Shown: piece after piece, positions 1 to 8,958 of the stretch
How the letters are laid out: the number at the start of each line of letters is the position of its first letter
How positions within the stretch are numbered: the stretch's first letter is position 1
Origin: an uncultured Bacteroides sp.
GTDB lineage: Bacteria; Bacteroidota; Bacteroidia; Bacteroidales; Bacteroidaceae
Direction: 5' to 3'
Assembly: GCF_963678425.1 (NCBI RefSeq)
Contig: NZ_OY782854.1
Span: 496,001-560,000, forward strand
Length of the DNA stretch: 64,000 bases
Notes under the pieces: generated by a model
The model's input: only the letters and a program-made list of their open reading frames with translations
The model's database searches: none
What the model was told of the DNA's origin: nothing
Position numbers and translations under genes: made by a program

Positions 1-896
1 TCTCTTCCATAGCTTCTAACTATGGAAACGTAGAAAATAAAGGTTTAGAAATTGCTGGAAATTTCTTCCTTGTTGACCAAAAAGATTTTAATTGGAAACT
101 GGATGCAAATATCTCTTTTAATAGAAATACCATAAGCGGATTGAATTCTGATCAATTTTCAGATGTTTGCTGGGGATTGGAAAGTATGTTCCTAAGGAGA
201 AACGGAAAGTCTATTGGTGTTATTTATGGTTATCAGGAAGACGGATACTATGATAATGAAGCTGAGGTTAGAGCAGATCCATTATATAAAGACGTAAAGG
301 ATGAAAGTAAATTCAAAAAAATGATTGGTCAGGTTAAGTATAAAGATAATAATGGAGATGGAGCTATTGATGCTACTGATAAAGCCATTATAGGAAATAC
401 AAATCCTGATTTTACATATGGTTTCACAAATACATTTACATATAAGAATCTCTCATTAAGCTTCTTTTTTCAGGGAACTAAAGGCAATGATATTTTGAAT
501 GTAAATTTAAAGGATTACGATATGGCTTCAACAACAAATATGCCAAAATTTGTTTGGGATAACAGGTGGACTGAAGAAAATAGAACTAATGCGCAGTTCC
601 CTCGTGCAGATTTTACATATACTCGAAGCTTGAAAGCATCTGACAGATATGTTGAAGACGGGTCTTATTTACGTTTAAAAAACCTAAGTGTTAATTACCG
701 CTTGATACATCCAATAAAGGAAATTGAAGCAATGAACTTAACTCTTGCTGTTAATAACCTTTTCACGATAACAAAATACCGTTGGTATGATCCAGATGTA
801 AACACCTTTGGTAGTGACACGTCTCGTAGGGGTGTAGATATGGATTCATATCCAAGTGCTAGAACTATTAATCTGGGTATTCAGATTACTTTTTAA
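1..896 (+). CDS. SusC/RagA-family TonB-dependent outer-membrane transporter, C-terminal part
   Basis: The frame is open from the left window edge, so this is the last ~298 residues of a larger gene whose start lies outside. It is the C-terminal barrel of a SusC-like transporter, which imports oligosaccharides across the outer membrane using TonB energy. What is seen: the Asp/Asn/Gly-rich loop DNNGDGAIDATDKAIIGN followed by NPDFTYGF, typical near the end of SusC barrels, then a run of amphipathic strands and the closing GIQITF with terminal Phe, the usual barrel-insertion signal. susD follows 33 bp downstream on the same strand, the standard pairing. The plug and TonB-box regions cannot be seen, so substrate class must be inferred from neighbours. 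Confidence 0.93.
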   Translation, partial: SSIASNYGNVENKGLEIAGNFFLVDQKDFNWKLDANISFNRNTISGLNSDQFSDVCWGLESMFLRRNGKSIGVIYGYQEDGYYDNEAEVRADPLYKDVKDESKFKKMIGQVKYKDNNGDGAIDATDKAIIGNTNPDFTYGFTNTFTYKNLSLSFFFQGTKGNDILNVNLKDYDMASTTNMPKFVWDNRWTEENRTNAQFPRADFTYTRSLKASDRYVEDGSYLRLKNLSVNYRLIHPIKEIEAMNLTLAVNNLFTITKYRWYDPDVNTFGSDTSRRGVDMDSYPSARTINLGIQITF

Positions 897-929
897 TGCA
901 TATAGTATTCATCTTAATAATAATATAAA

Positions 930-2639
930 ATGAAATATAATATTTTAAAATACATAGTAGCAACTTTTATACTCGTAACGGGTAGTTCCTGTTCTGACAT
1001 GCTTGATGAAAAAGTTTATACTTTTGTTTCAGGTGAAAATTTAGTTGCAGCAAAGAGTTATAATGAATTGGTCTCTGGTGCATTTAATGCATTGAGCTTT
1101 GGTTTTGAGTGGGGTAATTACCACAATATTGTCAATTTTGATACAGATTATCAAACCGGACCAACATGGGCCTTTGGAACCTTAGGAGCTGGAAATTTTT
1201 ATGAAGATGGTTCTAATATTAATTTCTATAAATATTATTACCAATGTATTCATAGGGCTGAATATCATTCTTACTTAATCAATCAGATGGATATTGCTCA
1301 GGATGTCAAAGATAATGCATGTGGAGAACTAGCTTTTTTAACAGCATGGTCTTATTTCAATTTGGTTCAGTTTTATGGAGATTTAAGCTTATATAAAACA
1401 TCTGTATCAGAAGGAGCACCTCTATATATTCCACGTTCTCCTATTAAGGATGTTTATGCGTTTATTATTGAGGAATTAAAATTTGCTGAAAAAGCAATGT
1501 ATTCTACTAAGGATGCAAAATATGTAAAAGGTCATGTTTCCAGAGGCGCTGCGAAAGCATTACTGGCTAAAGTATATTGTACTATAGGTTCTGCTTCTAT
1601 GGCAAAAGGGAATAAAATATCCGTAATGGAGGGAGTTCCATTTAAATTTGATGATAATGGAAATAAAGTACGGGTTCCATATCCTTCCAAGCAAACATTC
1701 GAAAAAGACCAGGTAGCCGGCTATGAAAGTTTTGATTCTAAAGCTTATTATAAGCTGGCGATGGATAAAGCAAAAGAACTTATTGATTTAGGCGACTTTG
1801 ATCTCTATCCGTCTCAAAAAGAACTGTGGTCTCCAGCTAGTAAAAATGGAAAGGAATTTATATTCTCTTTACAGACATTGGCAGGTAATTCAACACTAAG
1901 TAATTATGTAGCGACTGACTATGCAGGATATATTTACACTGATGGAACTTTATCTTCTGGTTATTATGTACAACGTGATCATTGGTATCAACTTTTTGAT
2001 GATACAGATGAACGTATTACATGGGGAGTAATTCACCGTTTCCCTTTTAATTATGTTACAGCTACAGGGAAACTTGAATATTGCTATTATCCTGCTAAAG
2101 ACAGTGTTAAGGTAAGACTAGGACTTGATGGTTATCAACCAACAGATATCTTGAGATATGATGCGCATTTGTATGGGTCTAAATTAATGAAGTTTAGACA
2201 AATTACAGTGCCTCTTGATGGAAACAGAACTGATTATAACTGGCCTTTTATGCGTTATGCCGAAGTGCTTTTGCTTTATGCTGAAGCAGATAACGAAGTC
2301 AATGGTGGACCATCGAGTGAAGCTATTAAACAGGTTGAGAAACTTAATACACGAAATAAAAGCAAGAAAGTTTCTGAGATTGGTGCTGTAACTCCTTGGA
2401 CTCAGGAATCATTCCGGTCTTATATTCTTCAGGAAAGAGTTAAAGAGTTTGCTGCAGAAGGCATACGTCGTTTTGATTTGTTGCGTTGGGGTATTTATCT
2501 CCAAACGATGAACTCCATTGGTGGGGTTGATGAAAATGAAGTTATTAAAAGGCGTGAGCAGAAACATCTTTTAATGCCATTGCCTGCTGATGAAGTAAAT
2601 ACAAACCCATATATTGAAAAAAATAATCCAGGTTGGTAA
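930..2639 (+). CDS. SusD/RagB-family nutrient-binding outer-membrane lipoprotein
   Basis: This is the surface lipoprotein partner of the SusC above; SusD proteins cap the SusC barrel and bind incoming glycan. The 569-residue length is normal for the family. A lipoprotein signal ends at TGSSC near residue 21, followed by SDMLDEKV, the usual post-lipobox SusD start. Central helices include the FLTAWSYFNLVQFYGD stretch characteristic of the TPR-like core, and the C-terminal part has the family signatures WPFMRYAEVLLLYAEA and FAAEGIRRFDLLRWG. It sits 33 bp after susC and 26 bp before a glycan-binding lipoprotein gene, so the three are probably cotranscribed. The substrate is not shown by the sequence itself. 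Confidence 0.95.
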   Translation: MKYNILKYIVATFILVTGSSCSDMLDEKVYTFVSGENLVAAKSYNELVSGAFNALSFGFEWGNYHNIVNFDTDYQTGPTWAFGTLGAGNFYEDGSNINFYKYYYQCIHRAEYHSYLINQMDIAQDVKDNACGELAFLTAWSYFNLVQFYGDLSLYKTSVSEGAPLYIPRSPIKDVYAFIIEELKFAEKAMYSTKDAKYVKGHVSRGAAKALLAKVYCTIGSASMAKGNKISVMEGVPFKFDDNGNKVRVPYPSKQTFEKDQVAGYESFDSKAYYKLAMDKAKELIDLGDFDLYPSQKELWSPASKNGKEFIFSLQTLAGNSTLSNYVATDYAGYIYTDGTLSSGYYVQRDHWYQLFDDTDERITWGVIHRFPFNYVTATGKLEYCYYPAKDSVKVRLGLDGYQPTDILRYDAHLYGSKLMKFRQITVPLDGNRTDYNWPFMRYAEVLLLYAEADNEVNGGPSSEAIKQVEKLNTRNKSKKVSEIGAVTPWTQESFRSYILQERVKEFAAEGIRRFDLLRWGIYLQTMNSIGGVDENEVIKRREQKHLLMPLPADEVNTNPYIEKNNPGW

Positions 2640-2665
2640 TTATTAATATTTAAAATAGTTTATAT

Positions 2666-3805
2666 ATGAAAACGATAAATATAAAAAAAGACGTAATGCT
2701 AATATTATTAACATTACTTACTATTTCGGTCACGTCGTGCAAAAGCGATGATAATAACCTGCCTGATTCACCAAGCTTTAGCAAAGTGACTACAATCAAA
2801 GATATGGCAACGCCTATTACGGGCGGAAGTATGGGAGATTGGATTGCAATAAAAGGAGGTAATTTTGAGCAAACAGATTCTATATTGTTTAATGATGTTG
2901 CAGTACATTTGAAAGACATCTATTACGAAAATAATGTTTTATATGTACAGGTTCCGATTAAGTTACCATCTAAAGTTACTAATAAAGTTACTGTAAAAAC
3001 GCAGGGTGGAGAAACGGCTTTTGACTTCAATGTTAATATTCCAAATCTCCAATTAACAAGTATGTTCAATGAATATACTTTACCAGGAGATACAATCAAA
3101 ATCTATGGAAAATTCTTATCCCTTTATGAAGTAGATAGCTTAAACACTGTTGTTTCATTTGGTGGTAAAGAAAGCCCTGTAATTAAAGCTACAGATAACT
3201 ATATTACAGCTAAAGTTCCTTTGGATGTTCAGCCAAATGTAAGGGTTAAAGCAATTAATAAGAAGTATAATGCTGAGGCTGTATGTCCGGGTTATTATCA
3301 GGATAAGCACCATGTTATTACCACTTTTGACTCAGATTTTCCCTACACTAGTTCAACTGGTCAGCAGTGGGTTGGAGAATGGAAGAATCCTAAACCTACA
3401 TCAGGCAAATATCTCCGTTTTGAGGTAGACCAGGCTACTTATCCTAGTGGACTAGGTTGGTTCTATTTTTTCACAAGTGATGTGAATTATACTTTGGACA
3501 TGGTGCAACATCCGGATAAATATACGCTGAAGTTTGAACTCAATATGGCTTTACCAATAAAAACAACTAATTTTTTTGTTTATTATTATTGGGCTGTTGC
3601 GCCAACCGCAATGAGCGGAGATTTTTTCAATGTACAGAATTTAGGTATATGGCAAACTGTAAATATTCCGTTAGAAAAAATAATACCATTAAATAATACC
3701 GATACCTGGACAGCCTATTCTTTGAATATTCGCGTAGAAGACTTTGCTCCAGTTGAGCAAGTAGCTATGTATTTTGATAACTTCCGTATTTATCAGAAGG
3801 AATAA
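2666..3805 (+). CDS. TIG/IPT-domain surface glycan-binding lipoprotein (SGBP-B like)
   Basis: Probable outer-membrane surface glycan-binding protein that helps capture the polysaccharide; no enzyme motif is seen. The N-terminus is a lipoprotein signal with lipobox SVTSC at about residue 25. Residues ~40-125 and ~127-210 look like two immunoglobulin-like IPT/TIG repeats (for example GDWIAIKGGNFEQTDSILF and GDTIKIYGKFLSLYEVDSL, each followed by VPIKLP or VPLDVQP turns). The last ~165 residues form a beta-rich region ending in AMYFDNFRIYQ, resembling the C-terminal ligand-binding domain of SGBP-B proteins in other Bacteroides PULs. The position right after susD agrees. The assignment rests on architecture; ligand specificity is unknown. 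Confidence 0.82.
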   Translation: MKTINIKKDVMLILLTLLTISVTSCKSDDNNLPDSPSFSKVTTIKDMATPITGGSMGDWIAIKGGNFEQTDSILFNDVAVHLKDIYYENNVLYVQVPIKLPSKVTNKVTVKTQGGETAFDFNVNIPNLQLTSMFNEYTLPGDTIKIYGKFLSLYEVDSLNTVVSFGGKESPVIKATDNYITAKVPLDVQPNVRVKAINKKYNAEAVCPGYYQDKHHVITTFDSDFPYTSSTGQQWVGEWKNPKPTSGKYLRFEVDQATYPSGLGWFYFFTSDVNYTLDMVQHPDKYTLKFELNMALPIKTTNFFVYYYWAVAPTAMSGDFFNVQNLGIWQTVNIPLEKIIPLNNTDTWTAYSLNIRVEDFAPVEQVAMYFDNFRIYQKE

Positions 3806-3836
3806 TCCATTAAAGTTTTTTGGATTTGTAGTTAAT

Positions 3837-3844
3837 TATGTTTG
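3837..3844 (+). promoter_or_regulatory. Possible -7 promoter element before the GH27 gene
   Basis: TATGTTTG matches the Bacteroides -7 consensus TAnnTTTG. It lies in the 197-bp gap between the glycan-binding protein gene and the GH27 gene. TTTG tetramers upstream (3819 and 3825) are closer than the usual ~19-21 bp spacing, so the match is incomplete. If used, it would give a leader of about 150 nt. Confidence 0.3.
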
Positions 3845-4002
3845 AAAAAATTGTGCATATTATTGATATCTTAAATTGATGATGCTTAGGCTGTTAAAAT
3901 AAGATGTCAATATGCATAATTTTAATATTTTATTATTATTTTAAAGAAAAGATGTTCTAGTAAATGACATTATTATTTAATTATAAAAGGAAGAAAATAA
4001 CA

Positions 4003-5208
4003 ATGAATAGAGTATTATTGTCAATTTTAGCTTTGGTGTTATCAATATGTGCATTCCCTCAGAAATTTGATAACTTAGGTAAAACACCTCAAATGGGATG
4101 GAATAGTTGGAATGCATTTGCGACAAAGATTGATGAACAACTAGTGAAAGACATGGCTGATGCATTTGTTAATTTAGGATTAAAAGATGTAGGGTATGAA
4201 TATATTGTACTTGATGACGGCTGGATGGGGATGCAGCGTGATGCTCAAGGCAATTTTGTTCCCAATCCAGAAAAATTTCCCAACGGAATAAAAGCATTGG
4301 CAGATTATGTTCATTCAAAAGGTTTGAAATTTGGATTATATAGTTGTGTCGGTGATAAAACATGCGCAGGTTATCCGGGAAGCAGAGGACATGAATTTCA
4401 GGATGCTTTGAAGTTTGCTGAATGGGGAGTTGATTATTTAAAATATGATTGGTGCTATGCAGGATTGATGAATGCACAGGAAGCTTACACAACCATGAGA
4501 GATGCCCTTTATGCAGCAAAACGTCCAGTCTATTTTAGCCTTTGTGAATGGGGGGATAATCAACCTTGGAAATGGGCCAAAGAGGTTGGGCATAGCTGGA
4601 GAACGACTGGTGATATTAATAATTGCTTTAATGGTTCAAAAGACAGATATGGAGTATTGCAGATATTAAATATGAGAGATCAGGATATGCTTAGAAAAGT
4701 AGCAGGTCCTGGCCATTGGAATGACATGGATATGATGGAAATTGGCAATGGTGGACTTACTCATTTTGAAGAAGAAACACATTTTGCACTTTGGGCAATA
4801 TTAACTTCTCCTTTGATTTTAGGGAATGATCTGAGAACCATATCAAAAGAAACATTGGAAATTGTAAAAAACAAAGATATTATAGCCTTGAGTCAGGACT
4901 CTCTTGGAATTCAAGGATTTAAGTATAAAACAGTTCAAGGTAATATTGAAATATGGGTTAAGCCTTTAGTTAATAATGAATGGGCTGTTTGTTTTTTTAA
5001 TTGCTCGGATAATGCTGCTGAATTGAACTTTGACTGGAATGGGCAAACTATCAAAGACAGTATTTATAATTTTGAAATTTCTTTTTCAAATAAGAATGTC
5101 TATAAAATGAAAGATCTGTATACCCATAAAGAAATAGGAAAAACAAATAAGGTATTAAAAAGTAAATTAGAAAAGAATCAATCTTTAGTGCTGAGGTTGC
5201 ATAAATGA
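4003..5208 (+). CDS. GH27 alpha-galactosidase-like secreted enzyme
   Basis: Predicted to remove terminal alpha-galactose (or beta-L-arabinopyranose, also found in GH27) from oligosaccharides. The start at 4003 gives a clean signal peptide (MNRVLLSILALVLSICAFPQ); an upstream in-frame ATG at 3964 adds 13 charged residues and is less likely. The GH27 hallmarks are present: TPQMGWNSWN at the start of the barrel, YIVLDDGWM, LKFGLYSCVGDKTC, the nucleophile Asp near residue 149 in YLKYDWC, the acid/base Asp near 204 in RTTGDINNC, and GPGHWNDMDMMEIGNGG. Length (401 residues) is normal, with a beta-sandwich C-terminal domain. It follows susCD and a binding protein, and precedes intracellular sugar-phosphate genes. 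Confidence 0.92.
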   Translation: MNRVLLSILALVLSICAFPQKFDNLGKTPQMGWNSWNAFATKIDEQLVKDMADAFVNLGLKDVGYEYIVLDDGWMGMQRDAQGNFVPNPEKFPNGIKALADYVHSKGLKFGLYSCVGDKTCAGYPGSRGHEFQDALKFAEWGVDYLKYDWCYAGLMNAQEAYTTMRDALYAAKRPVYFSLCEWGDNQPWKWAKEVGHSWRTTGDINNCFNGSKDRYGVLQILNMRDQDMLRKVAGPGHWNDMDMMEIGNGGLTHFEEETHFALWAILTSPLILGNDLRTISKETLEIVKNKDIIALSQDSLGIQGFKYKTVQGNIEIWVKPLVNNEWAVCFFNCSDNAAELNFDWNGQTIKDSIYNFEISFSNKNVYKMKDLYTHKEIGKTNKVLKSKLEKNQSLVLRLHK

Positions 5209-5296
5209 TGCAATTATTTTTATTATGACTTACTTAAATAAACATTAGTAGTCATACAGTTTATGTTTTATCGTCAATAGGTATTAGTCTAAATAT

Positions 5297-6364
5297 ATGG
5301 ATATTGAATTTATGAGCGAATTTTTAAAAGAAATAAGAGAACAACCAACAGCTTTGAGAGATACTTTACTTTATTATCTACAAGGTGATGGGGCTGAGAA
5401 ACTGAAAAGTGTTGTTGATATTTGGAACACAGGTAAATATGATAAAATCATTTTTACAGGAATGGGGAGTTCTTTTTTTATTTCCTATGCCGCTACCTGT
5501 TTGTTAAATAAGCACAGCATAACTTCATTTGCTATTAATGCAGGAGAATTATTACATTATCAGCTTTCATTGCTTAACAGTAAAAGCTTATTGGTTTGTA
5601 TTTCACAGTCAGGAGAAAGTTTTGAAATAGTAAATCTTATTCAAAAGCTACCAAAAGATATAACAATAATTTCTGTATGCAATGAAGAAAAAAGCTTTTT
5701 AGCTGAACATACAGAAATTTCCCTTTTGAGCAAAGCGGGCAAAGAAGATATGACATCAACAAAAACTTTTGTTTCTAGTTACTTAGTTATATATATATTG
5801 TCATTAGCTTTAGTCAGAGAATTTGATGATAAAATAGTTTCAAAAATTGAAAAGATGATATCTGTCGTAGATTTTCTGATTAATCATAGTTGCCAATGGT
5901 TGTCTGATTCTATGACATTGCTTGCTCACACGCCATTTATTCAGTTAATAGGAAGAGGGCCTATATATGCAACGGTAAAGCAAAGTGCTTTGATGTTTAT
6001 GGAGGCTACAGGTACCCCTTCCTCAGGAACATTAGGTGGTGAATTCCGACATGGTCCAATGGAAATGGTTAAAGACGGTTTTAAAGCTATCGTTTTTGCT
6101 CCATCTGGTGAAACTTATGATCAATCTGTATCTATGGCAAAAGATATTTCAAAATATGGAGGCAAAGTTATTTTTATAACTAATATAAGTTCAATGTTTG
6201 ATGATAAAAATATTTTTAATATTACAATCCCATTTTTAGATAGTGATTTATTTGCTATACCGGCTGTAATTCCATTGCAATTAATTGTTAATCAATGGGC
6301 TTTAGAAAACAATATAATACCTGGAGCATTTACTCGCGGAGCAAAAGTAACAGCTATTGAATAA
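5297..6364 (+). CDS. SIS-domain sugar-phosphate isomerase/deaminase (GlmS-isomerase/NagB-II/AgaS-like)
   Basis: Cytoplasmic protein with two SIS domains and no glutaminase domain. It resembles the isomerase half of GlmS and stand-alone deaminases that convert amino-sugar 6-phosphates to fructose 6-phosphate plus ammonia. Motifs seen: IIFTGMGSSFFISYAA and LLVCISQSGESFEIVNLI in the first SIS fold, and IGRGP plus GTLGGEFRHGPMEM in the second; the E-FRHGP block is typical of GlmS/NagB-II/FrlB-type enzymes. There is no signal peptide. MSEFLKEIREQPTALRD at 5312 is an equally good start. With a ROK kinase and a GH2 glucosaminidase-like gene downstream, a role in glucosamine 6-phosphate use is inferred. 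AgaS-type galactosamine-6-phosphate isomerase is an alternative. Confidence 0.8.
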   Translation: MDIEFMSEFLKEIREQPTALRDTLLYYLQGDGAEKLKSVVDIWNTGKYDKIIFTGMGSSFFISYAATCLLNKHSITSFAINAGELLHYQLSLLNSKSLLVCISQSGESFEIVNLIQKLPKDITIISVCNEEKSFLAEHTEISLLSKAGKEDMTSTKTFVSSYLVIYILSLALVREFDDKIVSKIEKMISVVDFLINHSCQWLSDSMTLLAHTPFIQLIGRGPIYATVKQSALMFMEATGTPSSGTLGGEFRHGPMEMVKDGFKAIVFAPSGETYDQSVSMAKDISKYGGKVIFITNISSMFDDKNIFNITIPFLDSDLFAIPAVIPLQLIVNQWALENNIIPGAFTRGAKVTAIE

Positions 6365-6802
6365 CGTTTAATCAAAAATTTACTCAGAGTATGTAATATT
6401 ATTTTAATAAATAAAAAATGTTTTAAGTACAGGAATATGCATCGCTATTTTGATAGCCCTTTTTTCACCAGAAATAATTTTTCTTGTTATGTCTGTTTTG
6501 ATTAGCTATTTTATATCATTTTTATTTACTTTTATTTTAGTGAAGCTGTTGAAAATTTTGATAAATGCCATGGAACGATTTCTGAAATCTTGTACACTGC
6601 TGTTATAGAAGGTGAATTAGGAGGTCTTTTAGTTGAATTTATTGGAGATAGATTTGTTTAAGAACAACAATGATATTAAATTTCTTAGCTTTTTTATATA
6701 TGTTTGGTTTGTCTGTTTTTGGAAAGGGAAATGTGATTGGCACTAGATTAATAGGTGCTCTAACATAATATTATTGAATTAGGATAATTGCCTGAAAAAT
6801 TT
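6365..6802 (+). pseudogene. Gene-free stretch with decayed coding fragments
   Basis: There is no intact gene between the SIS gene and the next one. Short coding-like pieces occur in different frames. One, before about 6590, encodes a hydrophobic stretch (FSPEIIFLVMSVLISYF and onward). A 40-codon piece (6539-6661) encodes GTISEILYTAVIEGELGG and similar. A 32-codon piece from 6670 encodes MILNFLAFLYMFGLSVFGKG. Broken frames plus normal base composition suggest remains of one or more lost genes, perhaps including a membrane protein. I do not recognise the parent family, and a chance origin cannot be excluded. Confidence 0.35.
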
Positions 6803-6845
6803 GATACTAAAATTGATCATTAAGATGAGAAACTATAAAGTAGCC
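6803..6845 (+). repeat. Duplicate of the ROK kinase gene start (ghost start)
   Basis: This 43-bp stretch closely matches 8914-8958, the leader and first codons of the ROK kinase gene. The exact core TACTAAAATTGATCA is shared. The ATG at 6825 is then followed by codons for RNYKVA and a stop, aligning codon for codon with the real start MKNNKVA at 8938. The two copies flank the 6865-8847 gene as direct repeats, as expected if that gene was inserted into the start of the kinase gene. Confidence 0.85.
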
Positions 6846-6864
6846 TAAATAAAAAAATGTATAG

Positions 6865-8847
6865 ATGAAAAGATTCAACTTAATAATTCTGTTGGTGCTG
6901 CTTAGCACAATTTTATTTGCCCAAAATACTAAACGTTGGGACTTATCTAGCGATGGAGACATCCGCTGGAATGTAAAAAATAAATTAGCTCATACTGATC
7001 ATGTTGAAATGAGTGGATTGCAGATTTCTGCTGTTATTCACTATGGTATTTCCGACCAAGGCGAATTGCAATTAAAGAAAAAACTGATATTTCCTATGCT
7101 GAGGACTATTCCAAACGACACCCATGCCAGTTTAGTCTTAGATTTTTATCAGGATCATCCCCAACAAATAACGGCTGATAACACCGAATTGCAAGAATAT
7201 CCGATGTCTTTTAGTTTAAAAGGAAAACTAAGGGTAAACAGTGCTACCAATACTTCATTGGAAGTAACGCGGACCCTGTTCCCGTCTGTAGATAAACCTG
7301 CTTTGATTGAAATTATTACCCTGAAGAATAAGGGAAAAATTCCCTGTTCGGTGAAGATTAAAAACAATACGAAATCTATAGAAACCGATCCTACTAAATG
7401 TGTTTATGGGAAATACATTATAAGCATGGAGATAAATAAAATAGGTGAGTATTCGATAGCCCCAAATGAAGAATTTACTTTTGCAGCCGTTTATGTAGGA
7501 AGGAAGCAATGGGAACAGGCTTATTCTTACTCATCTGAGTTTGAACTCAACAAACGGGACAACTTTGTGAACGGAATATTTAATAATCTGGTGCTCGAAA
7601 CCCCCAATGATACCATTAACCGTGCGTTCGACTTTGCCAAGATACGTGCTACCGAAAGTATTTACGACACTAAAAGTGGGTTAATGCACGGACCGGGAGG
7701 CGAATCCTACTATGCCGCCATCTGGGCCAATGATCAAGCTGAATATGCTAGCCCATTTTTCCCTTTTTTGGGCAATATCAATGGAAATGAATCAGCAATT
7801 AACTGTTACCGACTTTTTGCCAAGTATATAAATCCTGAATATAAACCTATACCTAGTTCCATTATTGCTGAAGGAGTAGATATATGGAACGGAGTAGGAG
7901 ACCGGGGCGATCAGGCTATGATAGCCTATGGGGCATCCCGTTATGCCTTGACTACCGGGAAAAAAGAAATTGCCAAGGAACTGTGGCCGCTCATTACCTG
8001 GTGCTTCGAATATTTGGAACGTAAGAAAACTTCCGACAGTGTGATTGCTTCTGATAACGATGAACTCGAAGGTCGCTTTTATGCTGGAGAAGTGAATCTT
8101 TCTACCAACTGCTTAGCATATGGTGGCTATTTGACCTCTGCTACTCTGGCCGAAAAATTGGGACATAAAGAAATGGCAGTCTTTTATCGGGAAAAAGCAC
8201 GAATATTGAGAATTGCAATTGAGAAATACTTCGGAGCCAATGTACAGGGCTTTGACACCTATCGTTATCACATTAATAATGACAAATTGCGGGCATGGAT
8301 TTGCATTCCATTGGTGATGGGGATTACTGAACGCAAGGATCAAACCATTAATGCTTTGTTTTCCGATTACCTGTGGACGTCGAACGGAATATTGACAGAA
8401 TCGGGCAGTAAAACATTTTGGGATCGCTCAACGCTCTATGCATTCAGAGGTTTGTTTGTCAGTGGAGCAACGGATAAATGCATGAAATACTTCAGTTACT
8501 ATTCCGCCACCCGATTGCTGGGTGAACATGTACCATATCCTGTAGAAGCGTGGCCGGAGGGTGATCAACGTCACCTTTCTGCCGAAAGTGCACTTTATTG
8601 CCGTGCGGTTACTGAAGGTCTTTTCGGTATCTATCCAACCGGACTGAATAAATTTACTATGACTCCATGGCTACCCCAAGGCTGGAATATGATGGAACTA
8701 AGGAATGTTAAAGCTTTTGATCGTAGTTTTAATATTAAAGTTAGTCGTAAAGATTCACTTGAAATCGTAACTATCAAAATGGCAAATGGAATGTCTATTG
8801 TCAAGAAGTGGGATAAAAAAGGACCTATAGAGATTGTGTTGCCGTAA
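6865..8847 (+). CDS. Secreted (alpha/alpha)6-barrel glycosidase-like protein, family not assigned
   Basis: 660-residue exported protein (signal peptide MKRFNLIILLVLLSTILFAQ). The first ~230 residues look like an all-beta domain. The rest resembles a six-hairpin glycosidase: repeated paired helices, and acidic or aromatic clusters such as HGPGGESYYAAIWANDQAEY (~275-295), EGVDIWNGVGDRGDQAMIAYG, DNDELEGRFYAGEVNLSTNCLAYGGY and PVEAWPEGDQRHLSAESALYCRAV near the end. This layout is found in GH families such as GH63, GH78 and GH95, but I cannot choose one, and the catalytic pair is not certain. Third codon positions look richer in G and C than in neighbouring genes, and the gene lies between duplicated kinase-start sequences, so it may be a recent arrival in the PUL. 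Confidence 0.7.
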   Translation: MKRFNLIILLVLLSTILFAQNTKRWDLSSDGDIRWNVKNKLAHTDHVEMSGLQISAVIHYGISDQGELQLKKKLIFPMLRTIPNDTHASLVLDFYQDHPQQITADNTELQEYPMSFSLKGKLRVNSATNTSLEVTRTLFPSVDKPALIEIITLKNKGKIPCSVKIKNNTKSIETDPTKCVYGKYIISMEINKIGEYSIAPNEEFTFAAVYVGRKQWEQAYSYSSEFELNKRDNFVNGIFNNLVLETPNDTINRAFDFAKIRATESIYDTKSGLMHGPGGESYYAAIWANDQAEYASPFFPFLGNINGNESAINCYRLFAKYINPEYKPIPSSIIAEGVDIWNGVGDRGDQAMIAYGASRYALTTGKKEIAKELWPLITWCFEYLERKKTSDSVIASDNDELEGRFYAGEVNLSTNCLAYGGYLTSATLAEKLGHKEMAVFYREKARILRIAIEKYFGANVQGFDTYRYHINNDKLRAWICIPLVMGITERKDQTINALFSDYLWTSNGILTESGSKTFWDRSTLYAFRGLFVSGATDKCMKYFSYYSATRLLGEHVPYPVEAWPEGDQRHLSAESALYCRAVTEGLFGIYPTGLNKFTMTPWLPQGWNMMELRNVKAFDRSFNIKVSRKDSLEIVTIKMANGMSIVKKWDKKGPIEIVLP

Positions 8848-8913
8848 AGATTATGAAGAAGTAACAGATATAGGATAACTTTTTATTAATCGTTCATTTA
8901 GAGTCTAAAATAT

Positions 8914-8958
8914 GAAGTACTAAAATTGATCAGTAAGATGAAAAATAATAAAGTAGCC
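8914..8958 (+). repeat. Second copy of the duplicated leader and start of the ROK kinase gene
   Basis: Partner of the repeat at 6803-6845. It contains the same TACTAAAATTGATCA core and the true kinase ATG at 8938. Differences between the copies are single-base changes plus a small length difference upstream of the core. Confidence 0.85.

Noticed and set aside
4169..4519. Minus-strand frame of 116 codons inside the GH27 gene
   Set aside because: It overlaps a clearly coding GH27 gene with intact catalytic motifs; a shadow frame.
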